DNA of 64,000 nucleotides from Symmachiella macrocystis. GTDB taxonomy: Bacteria; Planctomycetota; Planctomycetia; Planctomycetales; Planctomycetaceae. Positions 7,847-16,297 of this stretch are shown here, one piece after another (position 1 is the first letter of the stretch; every line of letters begins with the position of its first letter). The translations under genes and the position numbers were made by a program. Location: contig NZ_SJPP01000001.1 in the NCBI RefSeq assembly GCF_007860075.1, positions 62,001-126,000 of the forward strand. Direction: 5' to 3'. Below the pieces are notes generated by a model. That model was not told where the DNA came from and made no database searches. It was given only the letters and a program-made list of their open reading frames with translations.

Positions 7847-8974
7847 ATGCGGACTCTGTTCCTAATCTTACTCATCCTTCCGCAGGTGGCTTGGGCTCAG
7901 CCTCCGACGACCGGTCCGCAGCTTCGGCCTAGTGAGGTAGCGTTTTCCGTCTCCACATCCCCACCGAGCGCACAGCCGTATGGGATACCGCCGGGATGCG
8001 GTCCCGCCGTGTGTGCTGCTCCGGACGATGAAGGAACGATCACGTTTTCCTCTGCGGTGTTGTTTTGGAAAGTCACCGAAGGCAGCGCGGAAAACTGGGC
8101 GCAAGAAATCACGCCACTTGGCATTGGGACGACCTTTGGAACCGCCACGCTGGTCGATGCGCCGTTTGAATGGAAAGCCGGAATTCGTATCGGTGCGGCC
8201 TACCAGCCTCCTGACAGCGAATTTGACCTGTCGGTTTCCTACACACACTTTGGGACCAATGCAACCAATCAAGCCACGGGCGAAGTCTACTCTGCTTTTT
8301 TGGGGAACTTCTACGTCGGCAATCCGGATGGAACCTCGTTCGGTCCTTACTACAGTAACGCTTCGGTCGACTGGGACTTTCAGTTTGATTCGATCGACCT
8401 CGAACTGGGGCGAGAATTTGCGATCAGCGACTCACTGTCGTTGCGACCATTCCTCGGTTTGAAGTCGGCCATGATCGATCAGTCGATCCATTCCAACTGG
8501 AGCAATCCGATCAACACGTCTTCGCAGACGTACCTCTTCACCGCTGCTGAAGAAGACTTGAAACAGGACTTCTGGGGAATCGGCCCTTCACTGGGCGTGA
8601 ATGCCGTGATTCCGATTGTACGCGAAACGGACTATTCACTACGCATTTTCGCCAGCCCGTCTGCCGCGCTCATGTATGGACGCTGGACATTCAAAGACCA
8701 ATACCGCAACAACGGGCCGACGTCGACCGCACATCCCACGCCGGCAGTAGTCGACATCAATACGGATCCTATTACGGGAGCCGCGACAATGGCACGAGGG
8801 GTGTTGGGGCTGGAGTGGGTCCAATACGGTTCTGAAATCACCACCAGCCTGCGACTGGGATATGAAGCGCAAATTTGGCTGAATCAAATGCAATTTTATT
8901 CCTACAACATGGGTCGCCTCAACAACTTGATGTCGTTACATGGCGGCGTCTTCGAGTTGTCCCTTAACTTTTAG
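7847..8974 (+). CDS. Lpg1974-like outer-membrane pore protein, copy 1
   Basis: A 375-residue protein with a cleavable signal peptide (about 1-18, ending AWA) and a Pro-rich linker, then alternating polar/aromatic strands typical of a beta-barrel. Features shared with the next two genes: an FSSAVLFWKVTEG-like start of the barrel, FEWKAGIRIG, SYTHFGTN, LRPFLGLKSAMIDQSI and KQDFWGIGPSLGV, with a terminal aromatic residue (NF). These match the Lpg1974 / Legionella-Chlamydia-like major outer-membrane protein family. First of three tandem paralogues, 14 bp ahead of copy 2, so probably one operon. The ligand or substrate is unknown. Confidence 0.78.
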   Translation: MRTLFLILLILPQVAWAQPPTTGPQLRPSEVAFSVSTSPPSAQPYGIPPGCGPAVCAAPDDEGTITFSSAVLFWKVTEGSAENWAQEITPLGIGTTFGTATLVDAPFEWKAGIRIGAAYQPPDSEFDLSVSYTHFGTNATNQATGEVYSAFLGNFYVGNPDGTSFGPYYSNASVDWDFQFDSIDLELGREFAISDSLSLRPFLGLKSAMIDQSIHSNWSNPINTSSQTYLFTAAEEDLKQDFWGIGPSLGVNAVIPIVRETDYSLRIFASPSAALMYGRWTFKDQYRNNGPTSTAHPTPAVVDINTDPITGAATMARGVLGLEWVQYGSEITTSLRLGYEAQIWLNQMQFYSYNMGRLNNLMSLHGGVFELSLNF

Positions 8975-8988
8975 GACAAACGACACTG

Positions 8989-9951
8989 ATGGTCCGTCAC
9001 GCGACATTTCTGATCGTGATCCTCGCCTGTTGCACGGCGCGCGCCGACGGAGTAGCTCCGTTCGCCGACGCTTTGCTGTGGCGCGCCTCGGAAGAGACCT
9101 CTTCCGTGTGGGCCAGTGCCGTCTCGGGGAGTGACAGCCCCACGGCCGGCCCGACGACCACCTTCTCGCCCACCGAAATCGATTTTGATTGGAACGCAGG
9201 CCTCCGCACTGGTTTGGAGTTTCAAACAGACGACTCCGCATGGAGCGCTAAGCTGTATTGGACGCATTTCGTCACCTCCGACCGTGCTGCGTTCACCTCG
9301 GAGGACCAACTCGTCATTCCGGAATTCTTCAGCGGTTTTGCCAGCGGAGACGCGTATCTGTTTACCAATGCCGCCATCGATTGGGAATTAGCGTTCAATA
9401 CGTTCGACTTTGAGGTCGGCCACGAATTGCAGCTCAGTGACTCGCTACGACTTTATCCCACCTTGGGCGTGAGAGGCGCTGTGATTCGGCAAACGATTCG
9501 CAGCCAGTGGTCCGATCCTTTTCTGTTCTTAGCAGCCACTGAAGATGTCGACCACGACTTTCGCGGCATCGGACCCAGTTTTGGCATGGAGGGGCGTTGG
9601 GATGTGCCGCGTTGCCAGAACTTGCGGGTCATCGGGTCGTTTTCCGCCGCCTTTATGTACGGCGTCTGGAACGTCCACGACACCTATCAACGGACCGATC
9701 CCCAACCCGAGCTGAATTCGTACCGAGCATTCACGACCGACTTATCGGATTCCAAATTGGGGACGCTGATGCTGCGTTATTTTCTGGGCTGCGAATGGGC
9801 TTGGCAGGGCAACGTCGATATCACCGCCCGTGCGGGGTATGAGTTGCAATGGTGGGCTAACCAGCAACGACTCACCACGTTTCAACAACTTCCTATGCAC
9901 GGCGATCTGACATTACAAGGTCTCACATGCGGTATTGCTGTCTCATTCTAA
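8989..9951 (+). CDS. Lpg1974-like outer-membrane pore protein, copy 2
   Basis: A 320-residue paralogue of the flanking genes: signal peptide to about residue 18 (ending ARA), then ADALLWRASEET, FDWNAGLRTGLEF, LYWTHFVTS, LRLYPTLGVRGAVIRQTI and DHDFRGIGPSFGM, and a C-terminal SF. It lacks the Pro-rich linker of copy 1. Its last 25 nt overlap the start of copy 3 in another frame, which suggests translational coupling. Divergence among the three is high enough that the duplications are not recent (by eye). Confidence 0.78.
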   Translation: MVRHATFLIVILACCTARADGVAPFADALLWRASEETSSVWASAVSGSDSPTAGPTTTFSPTEIDFDWNAGLRTGLEFQTDDSAWSAKLYWTHFVTSDRAAFTSEDQLVIPEFFSGFASGDAYLFTNAAIDWELAFNTFDFEVGHELQLSDSLRLYPTLGVRGAVIRQTIRSQWSDPFLFLAATEDVDHDFRGIGPSFGMEGRWDVPRCQNLRVIGSFSAAFMYGVWNVHDTYQRTDPQPELNSYRAFTTDLSDSKLGTLMLRYFLGCEWAWQGNVDITARAGYELQWWANQQRLTTFQQLPMHGDLTLQGLTCGIAVSF

Positions 9952-10877
9952 TTCTCGGTTGCCTCATGCCGACAACGGTTGCTCGCGCGGAGGAACACCT
10001 CTTCGCTGAGATGCTGTATTGGCATGCGACCGAACCGGTCGACTGGGTGCTGAATACCAATCGAGATCCCTCGAATCAGTACGTCGACTACGAAACGCTG
10101 ACCTATGACTGGACACCTGGACTACGGGTCGGTGGCGGCATCGAAGGGGAGTGGGACACCAAGGTCTACTATACGCATTTTCATGTCGACACCTCGGATA
10201 GTGCGTCAGGCCATTTAACGGGTGCTTTTTTGGGGGCGAAACAAGCCCAACCCCCCGCTCCACAGCTGTATTTTGAAACGGGACAAATCAAATCGTCAAT
10301 CCGCTACAGCATGTTCGACTGGGATATCGGCAAACGGTTCACGCCTGTCGATTCGCTCACCATCCGGCCCGTTACCGGCCTGCGCGGTGGCTGGATTGAT
10401 CAATCCTTTCAGTCCGCCCTGCAAGCCGAATATGGGGGACCGGGATCGACTACCCAGGAACATCTTGTCGAGAACATCGAAAACAATTTCTGGGGCATCG
10501 GTCCCAAGGTTGGCGTGGAAACAATGCTCACTCTTTGGCAAGAGGACGACATCCAAATCCAGGGCATTGCCAATTTCTACGCCGCCTATTTGTTAGGGCA
10601 TTGGAATATCAGTGACGTGACCTCGATCACGACCACCACAAACGGCGTTGCTGCCCAGTCGACAAAAATCATTGACGTTCCCAGTCGCGACTTCGGCGCC
10701 GTCGCCTTCCAGGCCATCGTCGGCATTACGCTGAACTACCGTCGCTGCTCAGCCACGGTCGGCTATGAGCTCAACGACTGGCTGAATCAATGCCAGATCT
10801 TCGACGACGCCACCGGCCCCCACAACAACGACCTGCTCCTCCAAGGCCTCACCGTCCAAGCAAGCTATCGCTTTTGA
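9927..10877 (+). CDS. Lpg1974-like outer-membrane pore protein, copy 3
   Basis: A 316-residue protein beginning inside the end of copy 2. It has a signal peptide to about residue 21 (ARA), then AEMLYWHATEPVDW, YDWTPGLRVGGGI, YYTHFHVD, IRPVTGLRGGWIDQSF and ENNFWGIGPKVGV, and ends in an aromatic YRF as outer-membrane barrels do. Same strand order and motif order as copies 1 and 2. The loops between strands differ most, as expected for surface-exposed parts. Confidence 0.78.
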   Translation: MRYCCLILILGCLMPTTVARAEEHLFAEMLYWHATEPVDWVLNTNRDPSNQYVDYETLTYDWTPGLRVGGGIEGEWDTKVYYTHFHVDTSDSASGHLTGAFLGAKQAQPPAPQLYFETGQIKSSIRYSMFDWDIGKRFTPVDSLTIRPVTGLRGGWIDQSFQSALQAEYGGPGSTTQEHLVENIENNFWGIGPKVGVETMLTLWQEDDIQIQGIANFYAAYLLGHWNISDVTSITTTTNGVAAQSTKIIDVPSRDFGAVAFQAIVGITLNYRRCSATVGYELNDWLNQCQIFDDATGPHNNDLLLQGLTVQASYRF

Positions 10878-11130
10878 TACGACGACGAATAGGCTCAAGG
10901 AATTTTCCATCCCATGAATCCCATGACAAAGCGGCAAAATGACCGCACGCTCAGGGATTTTCCAGCATGCCCGAGTGCAGATTACTTGGATGGACTCTTT
11001 GGGGGGTAGAAAAAAAATGTCGATGAGTGTTTCCATCGGCATATCCGTAGGCGTATACTGCGTTGTGACCAGCGGGCTGAAAGGCTTGAAATCCCGGTAC
11101 TTTCCGTGTCACCAGGACTGATAGCCTAAG

Positions 11131-11185
11131 TCGCGAAAACCAGTGTGCCGGTAACGGTACCGGGGTTCGTAACCATTTTCCTCCG
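11131..11185 (+). pseudogene. Degenerate tRNA-Ser (3' half)
   Basis: The sequence follows the tRNA-Ser(CGA) at 1133 from the anticodon onward. Shared blocks are CGAAAACC, GTGTGCCG, GGTACC, GGGGTTCG and CTCCGCT, in order and with near-equal spacing. The anticodon loop has G in place of the invariant U33, the anticodon stem no longer pairs, the T-stem is mismatched and no 5' half can be aligned. It is therefore not functional. A terminator follows, as after a true tRNA gene. Confidence 0.72.
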
Positions 11186-11203
11186 CTATGTCATTTGCTC
11201 ACC

Positions 11204-11233
11204 AAGCCCCTGAAATCTATTTTCAAGGGGCTT
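11204..11233 (+). terminator. Terminator after the tRNA-Ser remnant
   Basis: AAGCCCCTGAAA and TTTCAAGGGGCTT form a stem with one bulge and a 5-nt loop. It sits 19 nt past the remnant. Confidence 0.55.
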
Positions 11234-11270
11234 CATGTTTGAACAGATGTCATCATTCACTTTGCATAAT

Positions 11271-11344
11271 CCAGTTTCAAATCCCGGTTACGCTTGTTCC
11301 AGAAACTCACGGTTCAGCGTCAGAGGGTTTGGAAACGACTTGTA
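11271..11344 (+). promoter_or_regulatory. Shared two-part leader (copy A)
   Basis: Two blocks, 11271-11299 and 11317-11344, match 26 of 29 and 25 of 28 positions with the blocks at 54150-54178 and 54209-54236. Both sets end 21-24 nt before the start of a secreted-protein gene. The second block contains the dyad GTTTGGAAAC. Function (promoter, operator or transcribed leader) is unknown. Confidence 0.55.
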
Positions 11345-11365
11345 GTTACAGAAGGTCAATACACC

Positions 11366-13777
11366 ATGCACGAAAACACCACGCTCAACCCGCCAATGCT
11401 GCGTAAAACAGAGTCAAAATCGAGTTCTTGGCTGCTGAGATGGGCCGTTGTCTGTGCTGTGGCGGTCTCGACCGCGACGACGGTGTTGGCAGAGCACAAT
11501 AGCAACAAAGGGTTGGGCGGCATCAAAGTCGGTCAGTTTCTGAATGACGAACGCCGCTTCTACAATACAGAAAATGGTTTGCCATCTGACGCGGTTGACA
11601 GCGTTGCCGTCACAACAGACGGAACAGTGTTAGCCGCTACCGACAAAGGACTAGCGCGATTGTTGGGGAACGATTTCCATCCCCTCTCCGATGCCGCACA
11701 GGCCGTGACACGCGTCGCGCCTTGGGGGGACGGAGCCGTATTTCAAATGGGTGGTTCCATCATGCAATACGATAAAGATGGCCGCATCTCGAAGTTGTTG
11801 TCGCTGCCGGCGGATTGGGATGAGGGGGACGAACTGTTGTGGTTGGGTGGACGCAAAAGCCTGTTACTGGGGACCACACAGGGCCTATTCTACGCCGACG
11901 GACAGACAGTGCGACCGTTTGAAAAATTCGCCAACTTGGCGTCCCCTGACACGGCGGTCTATGCGACTTCAGTCAGCACGGACGGCGACTTGGCGGTCGG
12001 AACATCAACCGGTTTGTACGAGCGCAACCAGCAAGGGGAGTGGAACAAACTTCTACCAGCGGCCGGAAATTATAGTTGGGCGCCAATCGAAGTTCGCGGC
12101 GTTGCTTATGACGAGAAAAACCAATTGTGGTTTGCCTGCCCACAAGGCGCCGGTGTGCGGAGCGATGGAAAATGGCAACTCTTTACCGGAGTTGAAGGAC
12201 TTCCCTACGACGATTTCACAGCGTTAGCGGTAGGCAATTCTGGAGCTTGGTTCGGTACCAAGATTGGTGCGATTCGTTACCTGGACGGCGTATGGTCCTA
12301 CCGCCAAGGAAAGCGTTGGGTGCCTTCCGATGACATTCACGACGTCGCGGTCGCTCCCAATGGAGACGCGTGGTTCGCTACAGCGGGCGGCGTCGGACGC
12401 ATTCGTCGGGTCGAAACCTCGTTGGCGGACAAAGCGAAGTTTTTTGAAGAAGAAATCGATAAATACCACCGCCGCACGCCTTATGAATTCGTGTTGTCGG
12501 TCGGAGTGGACAAACCGGGTGACAAATCCAAAGTCACGCAACGCGACAGCGACAACGACGGTCTGTGGACGTCGATGTACGGGGCGGCTGAGTGCTTTGC
12601 TTACGCGGCAACGAAGGATCCTAAAGCAAAAGAGCGCGCCAACAAAGCCATGTTGGCAATGAAATTCCTGAGCGACATCACCCAAGGGGGCGAGCACCCT
12701 GCCCCGCACGGTTTTCCCGCGCGGACTGTGCTGCCGATCGACGGCCGCAATCCCAACGACCACGACAACCGTGAGAACGACCTCCGCAAACAAAAAGAAG
12801 ATCCACTCTGGAAAGTCCTCGTGCCCCGTTGGCCGGTGAGCGCCGATGGCAAGTGGTACTGGAAAACCGATATTAGCTCCGACGAATTGGATGGCCACTA
12901 CTTCCTGTATGGCCTGTATTATGACCTCGTCGCTGAAACCGATGAAGAAAAGGCAATGGTCCAGGAAGTAACGGCCCGTGTGACTGACCATCTGATCGCT
13001 CACGATTTCCAAATGGTCGACCATGATGGAAAACCGACGCGATGGGGACGCTTCACTCCCGACGAATTGAATCGCGATCTTGATTTTTCCACCGGCCTGC
13101 GAGGCATGAACTCCTTGAGTGTGCTGTCATATCTCAAGGTGGCCGCGCACGTCACGGGCGATGAGAAGTACCAAGCAGCCTATATGAAATTGATTGATGA
13201 CGAGCAGTATGCCGCCAACGCGCTGGTCGCCAAACGCCAAATGGGCATCGGCACCGGCAACCAATCGGACGACGAAATGGCCTTCATGGCGTACTACGGA
13301 CTGATCAATTACGAAGACGATCCCAATTTACGGATGCACTACCTGATTTCGATGATGCCGTATTGGAAGCTGGTCGAAGCAGAACGGAATCCGCTCTTCA
13401 ACTATATCTTCGCATCCTGCTGGGACACCATCGAGACCGGGGATTACCAACGAAAAACGCCGCAATCCTGCCTGGAAGATGCGCTGTTTACCTTAAAACG
13501 CTACCCACTCGACCGCTTCCGCTGGGGATACAAAAACAGCCATCGCAAAGATATTCAATTCATCGAGGGCGGCTGGTTTGAATATTGGTGGAAAAATCCC
13601 AAAGGCTACTTGCGGACCGGCGTAACCTTACCCATTGACGAACATTTTGTCGAACACTGGAACAAGGACGTCTGGAACTTGGATGCGGGCGGCAACGGGA
13701 CAAGCTTGGCCGACGGCACGTCATTTTTGTTGCCGTATCACATGGGACGGTATTACGGGTTTATTGTTGAGGAATAA
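11366..13777 (+). CDS. Secreted propeller plus all-helical domain protein
   Basis: An 803-residue protein from the ATG at 11366 (GAAGG upstream); the earlier in-frame start gives no signal peptide. A hydrophobic signal segment spans about residues 18-43, ending VLA. Residues about 55-330 contain repeated blades of the type FYNTENGLPSDAVDSVAV, WFGTKIGAIRYL and WFATAGGVGRI, as in the sensor propellers attached to two-component proteins. No kinase follows. Instead residues about 350-800 look all-helical and rich in aromatic/Asp residues (DNDGLWTSMYGAAECFAYAAT, GHYFLYGLYYDL, LRGMNSLSVLSYLKVAAHVTG), suggesting an alpha/alpha-toroid of the kind found in carbohydrate-active enzymes. Function unknown. 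Confidence 0.75.
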   Translation: MHENTTLNPPMLRKTESKSSSWLLRWAVVCAVAVSTATTVLAEHNSNKGLGGIKVGQFLNDERRFYNTENGLPSDAVDSVAVTTDGTVLAATDKGLARLLGNDFHPLSDAAQAVTRVAPWGDGAVFQMGGSIMQYDKDGRISKLLSLPADWDEGDELLWLGGRKSLLLGTTQGLFYADGQTVRPFEKFANLASPDTAVYATSVSTDGDLAVGTSTGLYERNQQGEWNKLLPAAGNYSWAPIEVRGVAYDEKNQLWFACPQGAGVRSDGKWQLFTGVEGLPYDDFTALAVGNSGAWFGTKIGAIRYLDGVWSYRQGKRWVPSDDIHDVAVAPNGDAWFATAGGVGRIRRVETSLADKAKFFEEEIDKYHRRTPYEFVLSVGVDKPGDKSKVTQRDSDNDGLWTSMYGAAECFAYAATKDPKAKERANKAMLAMKFLSDITQGGEHPAPHGFPARTVLPIDGRNPNDHDNRENDLRKQKEDPLWKVLVPRWPVSADGKWYWKTDISSDELDGHYFLYGLYYDLVAETDEEKAMVQEVTARVTDHLIAHDFQMVDHDGKPTRWGRFTPDELNRDLDFSTGLRGMNSLSVLSYLKVAAHVTGDEKYQAAYMKLIDDEQYAANALVAKRQMGIGTGNQSDDEMAFMAYYGLINYEDDPNLRMHYLISMMPYWKLVEAERNPLFNYIFASCWDTIETGDYQRKTPQSCLEDALFTLKRYPLDRFRWGYKNSHRKDIQFIEGGWFEYWWKNPKGYLRTGVTLPIDEHFVEHWNKDVWNLDAGGNGTSLADGTSFLLPYHMGRYYGFIVEE

Positions 13778-13834
13778 CGACTGCGATTAAGAATATAAAA
13801 CGATATTCCTCGCTGCGGTAGATGGCGACAAACG

Positions 13835-14134
13835 ATGGCTCGACAAATAGACATCGACAAGAACGGTCAACGACAGGTTTTGGATTTCTCGGAACTCTCG
13901 TTCAAATGGGGAAAAGGAATCCGTATGACCGTGAGTGATGCTAAAGGCGGTTGTTTGGGAAGCTATTGCTTGACGTGTCATCCAGCGATTCAGCATTTCG
14001 AGGAGTACGAAAGCAAGGAGTTCGATGAGTTGGTTTCTATTGCCACGGATCGCTACGTCGAAGGAGAATATGACGATGGTCTTATTACGTGGAATAGCCA
14101 AGCCTTGACCGTATTTGTGACGTTAAATCGTTGA
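13835..14134 (+). CDS. Hypothetical protein, 99 residues
   Basis: A compact acidic protein with one Cys pair region (GSYCLTCHPA) and no signal peptide or membrane segment. Codon use resembles its neighbours, but there is no strong ribosome binding site. It lies 57 bp after the propeller gene and converges on the symporter unit. Not recognised; the call rests on a balanced, soluble-looking composition. Confidence 0.5.
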   Translation: MARQIDIDKNGQRQVLDFSELSFKWGKGIRMTVSDAKGGCLGSYCLTCHPAIQHFEEYESKEFDELVSIATDRYVEGEYDDGLITWNSQALTVFVTLNR

Positions 14135-14171
14135 ATCCCAAAATGGCGGCATGTCAATTCGTCGACCTGCA

Positions 14172-14405
14172 TCACAACACGCTGTAGACCAATACCTGCA
14201 CGGAAATCGCCAGTGCGGCCCAGATTTTGAGGTTTGCTGCCCAGCCACCGCTGCCGTCGGGAGGCCTGGTGGCTTCTCGTGGCAGGGTGAGGATCCAGAT
14301 CAATAAGGCCACTTGCAAGGCAACAAACAGCACGCGCACTGCTGGGAGAGGAATCTGTAGTAGCGCTTCGCGAAGAAAATCGCCGATGTGGTGTAGCGGT
14401 GTCAT
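14172..14405 (-). CDS. Small membrane protein coupled to the SSS symporter
   Basis: A 77-residue protein with two hydrophobic helices (about 20-38 and 55-75) joined by a short positively charged loop. Its ATG lies 4 bp past the symporter stop, so the two are surely co-transcribed. Small membrane partners directly after sodium/solute symporters are seen in other bacteria; a role as accessory subunit is an inference. Confidence 0.7.
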   Translation of the reverse strand: MTPLHHIGDFLREALLQIPLPAVRVLFVALQVALLIWILTLPREATRPPDGSGGWAANLKIWAALAISVQVLVYSVL

Positions 14406-14409
14406 CGGT

Positions 14410-16071
14410 TTAATCCTTCTTCTCGGCGGCGCGGAGATGTCGTTGATAGACTAGGCCGGCGATTTTCTCGTCCGGTTCTGGCTTGGTGCACAGGCTGACG
14501 ATGATGATCACCGTTAGCGAGACCAAAAACGCCCACACCGAAAAGTACAAAAACGGATCTGCGATTTGAAATAGCGGTTCGATTCCCAGCGCGGTGTAGA
14601 CGGCTTCCTGGTTTAAGGTGAACAACGTAACGGAAAAGACGACACCGGACACAAAACCAACGAATGCACCAATGCCGGTGGCCCGGCGCCATAACACACC
14701 ACACAACAAAATTGCCAATGCCGGTCCTTGGAAAAACGCCATCAGCGTTTGGAAGATCGTATAAATTCCAGACCCCTCCATGAAGCTAACCGCCGTGGCA
14801 AATCCAATCGCCCAGAGGAGCAGCACGATGGTTGCTACGCGCCCCACGCTCAACACGTGTTCATCGCTGATGTCGGGCTTGTAAAACCGCATATAAAAAT
14901 CGTTGGTGATGATTGTGGCAGCAGAGTTGAGGTAGGAATCGACGCTCGACATCAGTGCCGCTAAAAACGCAGCCAGGAACAATCCCCGCAGCCCGCTAGG
15001 CAGTAAATGGGCCACCAGCGTCGGGAACGCTGTATCGGCGTCTTTGAGTTCGGGAAACTTGGCAAAGGCGATCACGCCCGGCACAGCAATGATGATCGGA
15101 ATCAGGTTTTTCAGCAGCGCGCCGGAGACATAAGACGCCTTGGCTTGGAATTCGCTTTTTGCGCCCAACGACCGCTGCACGATGGCTTGATTGCCGAACC
15201 AGTATGCGGGCGAAAGCACCATCGCCAGACCGATCAAAATGCCCGGCCAGGGGAAGGGGCTGCGGGTATCGACCGGAAGAATCAATTCCGTATGTTCGAT
15301 ATGATCGGGATCGGCATTCTTTAAGTGCTGCAACTCCCGCTCGTCGATTGGGTCCGCCGCTTCGAGCTCGGCAATCTGGTCCTGTCGCACTTGAGCTTCG
15401 TTCTCGCGAACGGCATCCCGCAGCGGACCTAAGCCGCCGAATTCGTTGATGCCCATCACCACCACCAACAGGCAGCCGCCGATCATCACCACGCATTGAA
15501 TGGTGTCGGTATAGACCACCGCCGCCAATCCGCCGGCATAGGTATAAACGCCGACTAGGGCAGCGGTGAGAAGGATGTAGGCCAAGGTCTGATAGTCAGC
15601 GGGCAAAAACTCCAGCCCCAACATACCGTTCATCATCTTAGCTGAGGCGAACAACATGATTCCCAAGTTGCAGGCCATGAAGCCCAGCCAACAAAATGCC
15701 AATGCCGCGCGGACAGCGGCGTTGTAGCGGCGCTCCATGAATTCCGGAATCGTGTAGACACCCGATCGCCAAAAGAAGGGAATGAATACGAAGGCCCCAA
15801 TCAGCATCGCGGGAATGCAGCCGATCCATTCGAAATTGCCGACCGCCATGCCGTAGGAATAAGCGGCGCCGCCGACACCGATTATATCCGTACCCCCAAT
15901 ATCCGAAGCGACCAGCGACATACCGATCACCCACCAGGGAAGGTTTCGCCCGGCAAGAAAATAGTCCTTGCCGGTATGAATCCCCCGCCCCAAGTACAAA
16001 CCGAGCAACAACGTTCCGCCCAGGTAGGCGGCGAGTACAACAAAATCGAGTCCCGCAAGTTGTCCCGGCAT
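14410..16071 (-). CDS. Sodium/solute symporter (SSS family)
   Basis: A 553-residue integral membrane protein with about 13-14 hydrophobic helices. The N-terminal YFLAGRNLPWWVIGMSLVASDIGGTDIIG is typical of the SSS/SGLT family: GR motif, then the sodium-binding first helices. NDFYMRFYKP with the preceding SSVDSYLNSAATI segment is the family region in helix 8. A polar, strongly charged loop (about residues 225-275) is longer than in most members. The substrate is unknown; the upstream sialate O-acetylesterase on the same strand suggests a sugar such as sialic acid, but an intergenic element separates the two, so the link is weak. Confidence 0.92.
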   Translation of the reverse strand: MPGQLAGLDFVVLAAYLGGTLLLGLYLGRGIHTGKDYFLAGRNLPWWVIGMSLVASDIGGTDIIGVGGAAYSYGMAVGNFEWIGCIPAMLIGAFVFIPFFWRSGVYTIPEFMERRYNAAVRAALAFCWLGFMACNLGIMLFASAKMMNGMLGLEFLPADYQTLAYILLTAALVGVYTYAGGLAAVVYTDTIQCVVMIGGCLLVVVMGINEFGGLGPLRDAVRENEAQVRQDQIAELEAADPIDERELQHLKNADPDHIEHTELILPVDTRSPFPWPGILIGLAMVLSPAYWFGNQAIVQRSLGAKSEFQAKASYVSGALLKNLIPIIIAVPGVIAFAKFPELKDADTAFPTLVAHLLPSGLRGLFLAAFLAALMSSVDSYLNSAATIITNDFYMRFYKPDISDEHVLSVGRVATIVLLLWAIGFATAVSFMEGSGIYTIFQTLMAFFQGPALAILLCGVLWRRATGIGAFVGFVSGVVFSVTLFTLNQEAVYTALGIEPLFQIADPFLYFSVWAFLVSLTVIIIVSLCTKPEPDEKIAGLVYQRHLRAAEKKD

Positions 16072-16111
16072 GTGATTAGTTTCGTTGTTTGTGGTTCACT
16101 AAGAAAGAATT

Positions 16112-16258
16112 GCGCGCAGAGACGCAGAGAAAGAGAGAAGAAAGGGCAGGCCCCTCGTTTTCTGGTATAGCCACTGTACGAAATATTACCACGGCGCTTC
16201 GTTACGCATTCAATACAACTCTTCTTTTTCTTCGCGGCGTTGCGTCTTTGCGCGAGGC
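16112..16258. repeat. MITE-like inverted-repeat element, copy 1
   Basis: 147 bp with imperfect inverted ends built from GCGCAGAGACGCAGAG-like units on the left and TTGCGTCTTTGCGCGAGGC on the right. No coding capacity. Same size and plan as the elements at 20558 and 43205, although the end sequences differ. Confidence 0.5.
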
Positions 16259-16297
16259 ATTTTTTTCACGGTAGTCGCTCCAACACAGATGGCAACG

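Noticed and set aside
12224-13024. A 266-codon minus-strand frame
   Set aside because: Antisense to the propeller/toroid gene, which has a signal peptide and repeats; no family features.
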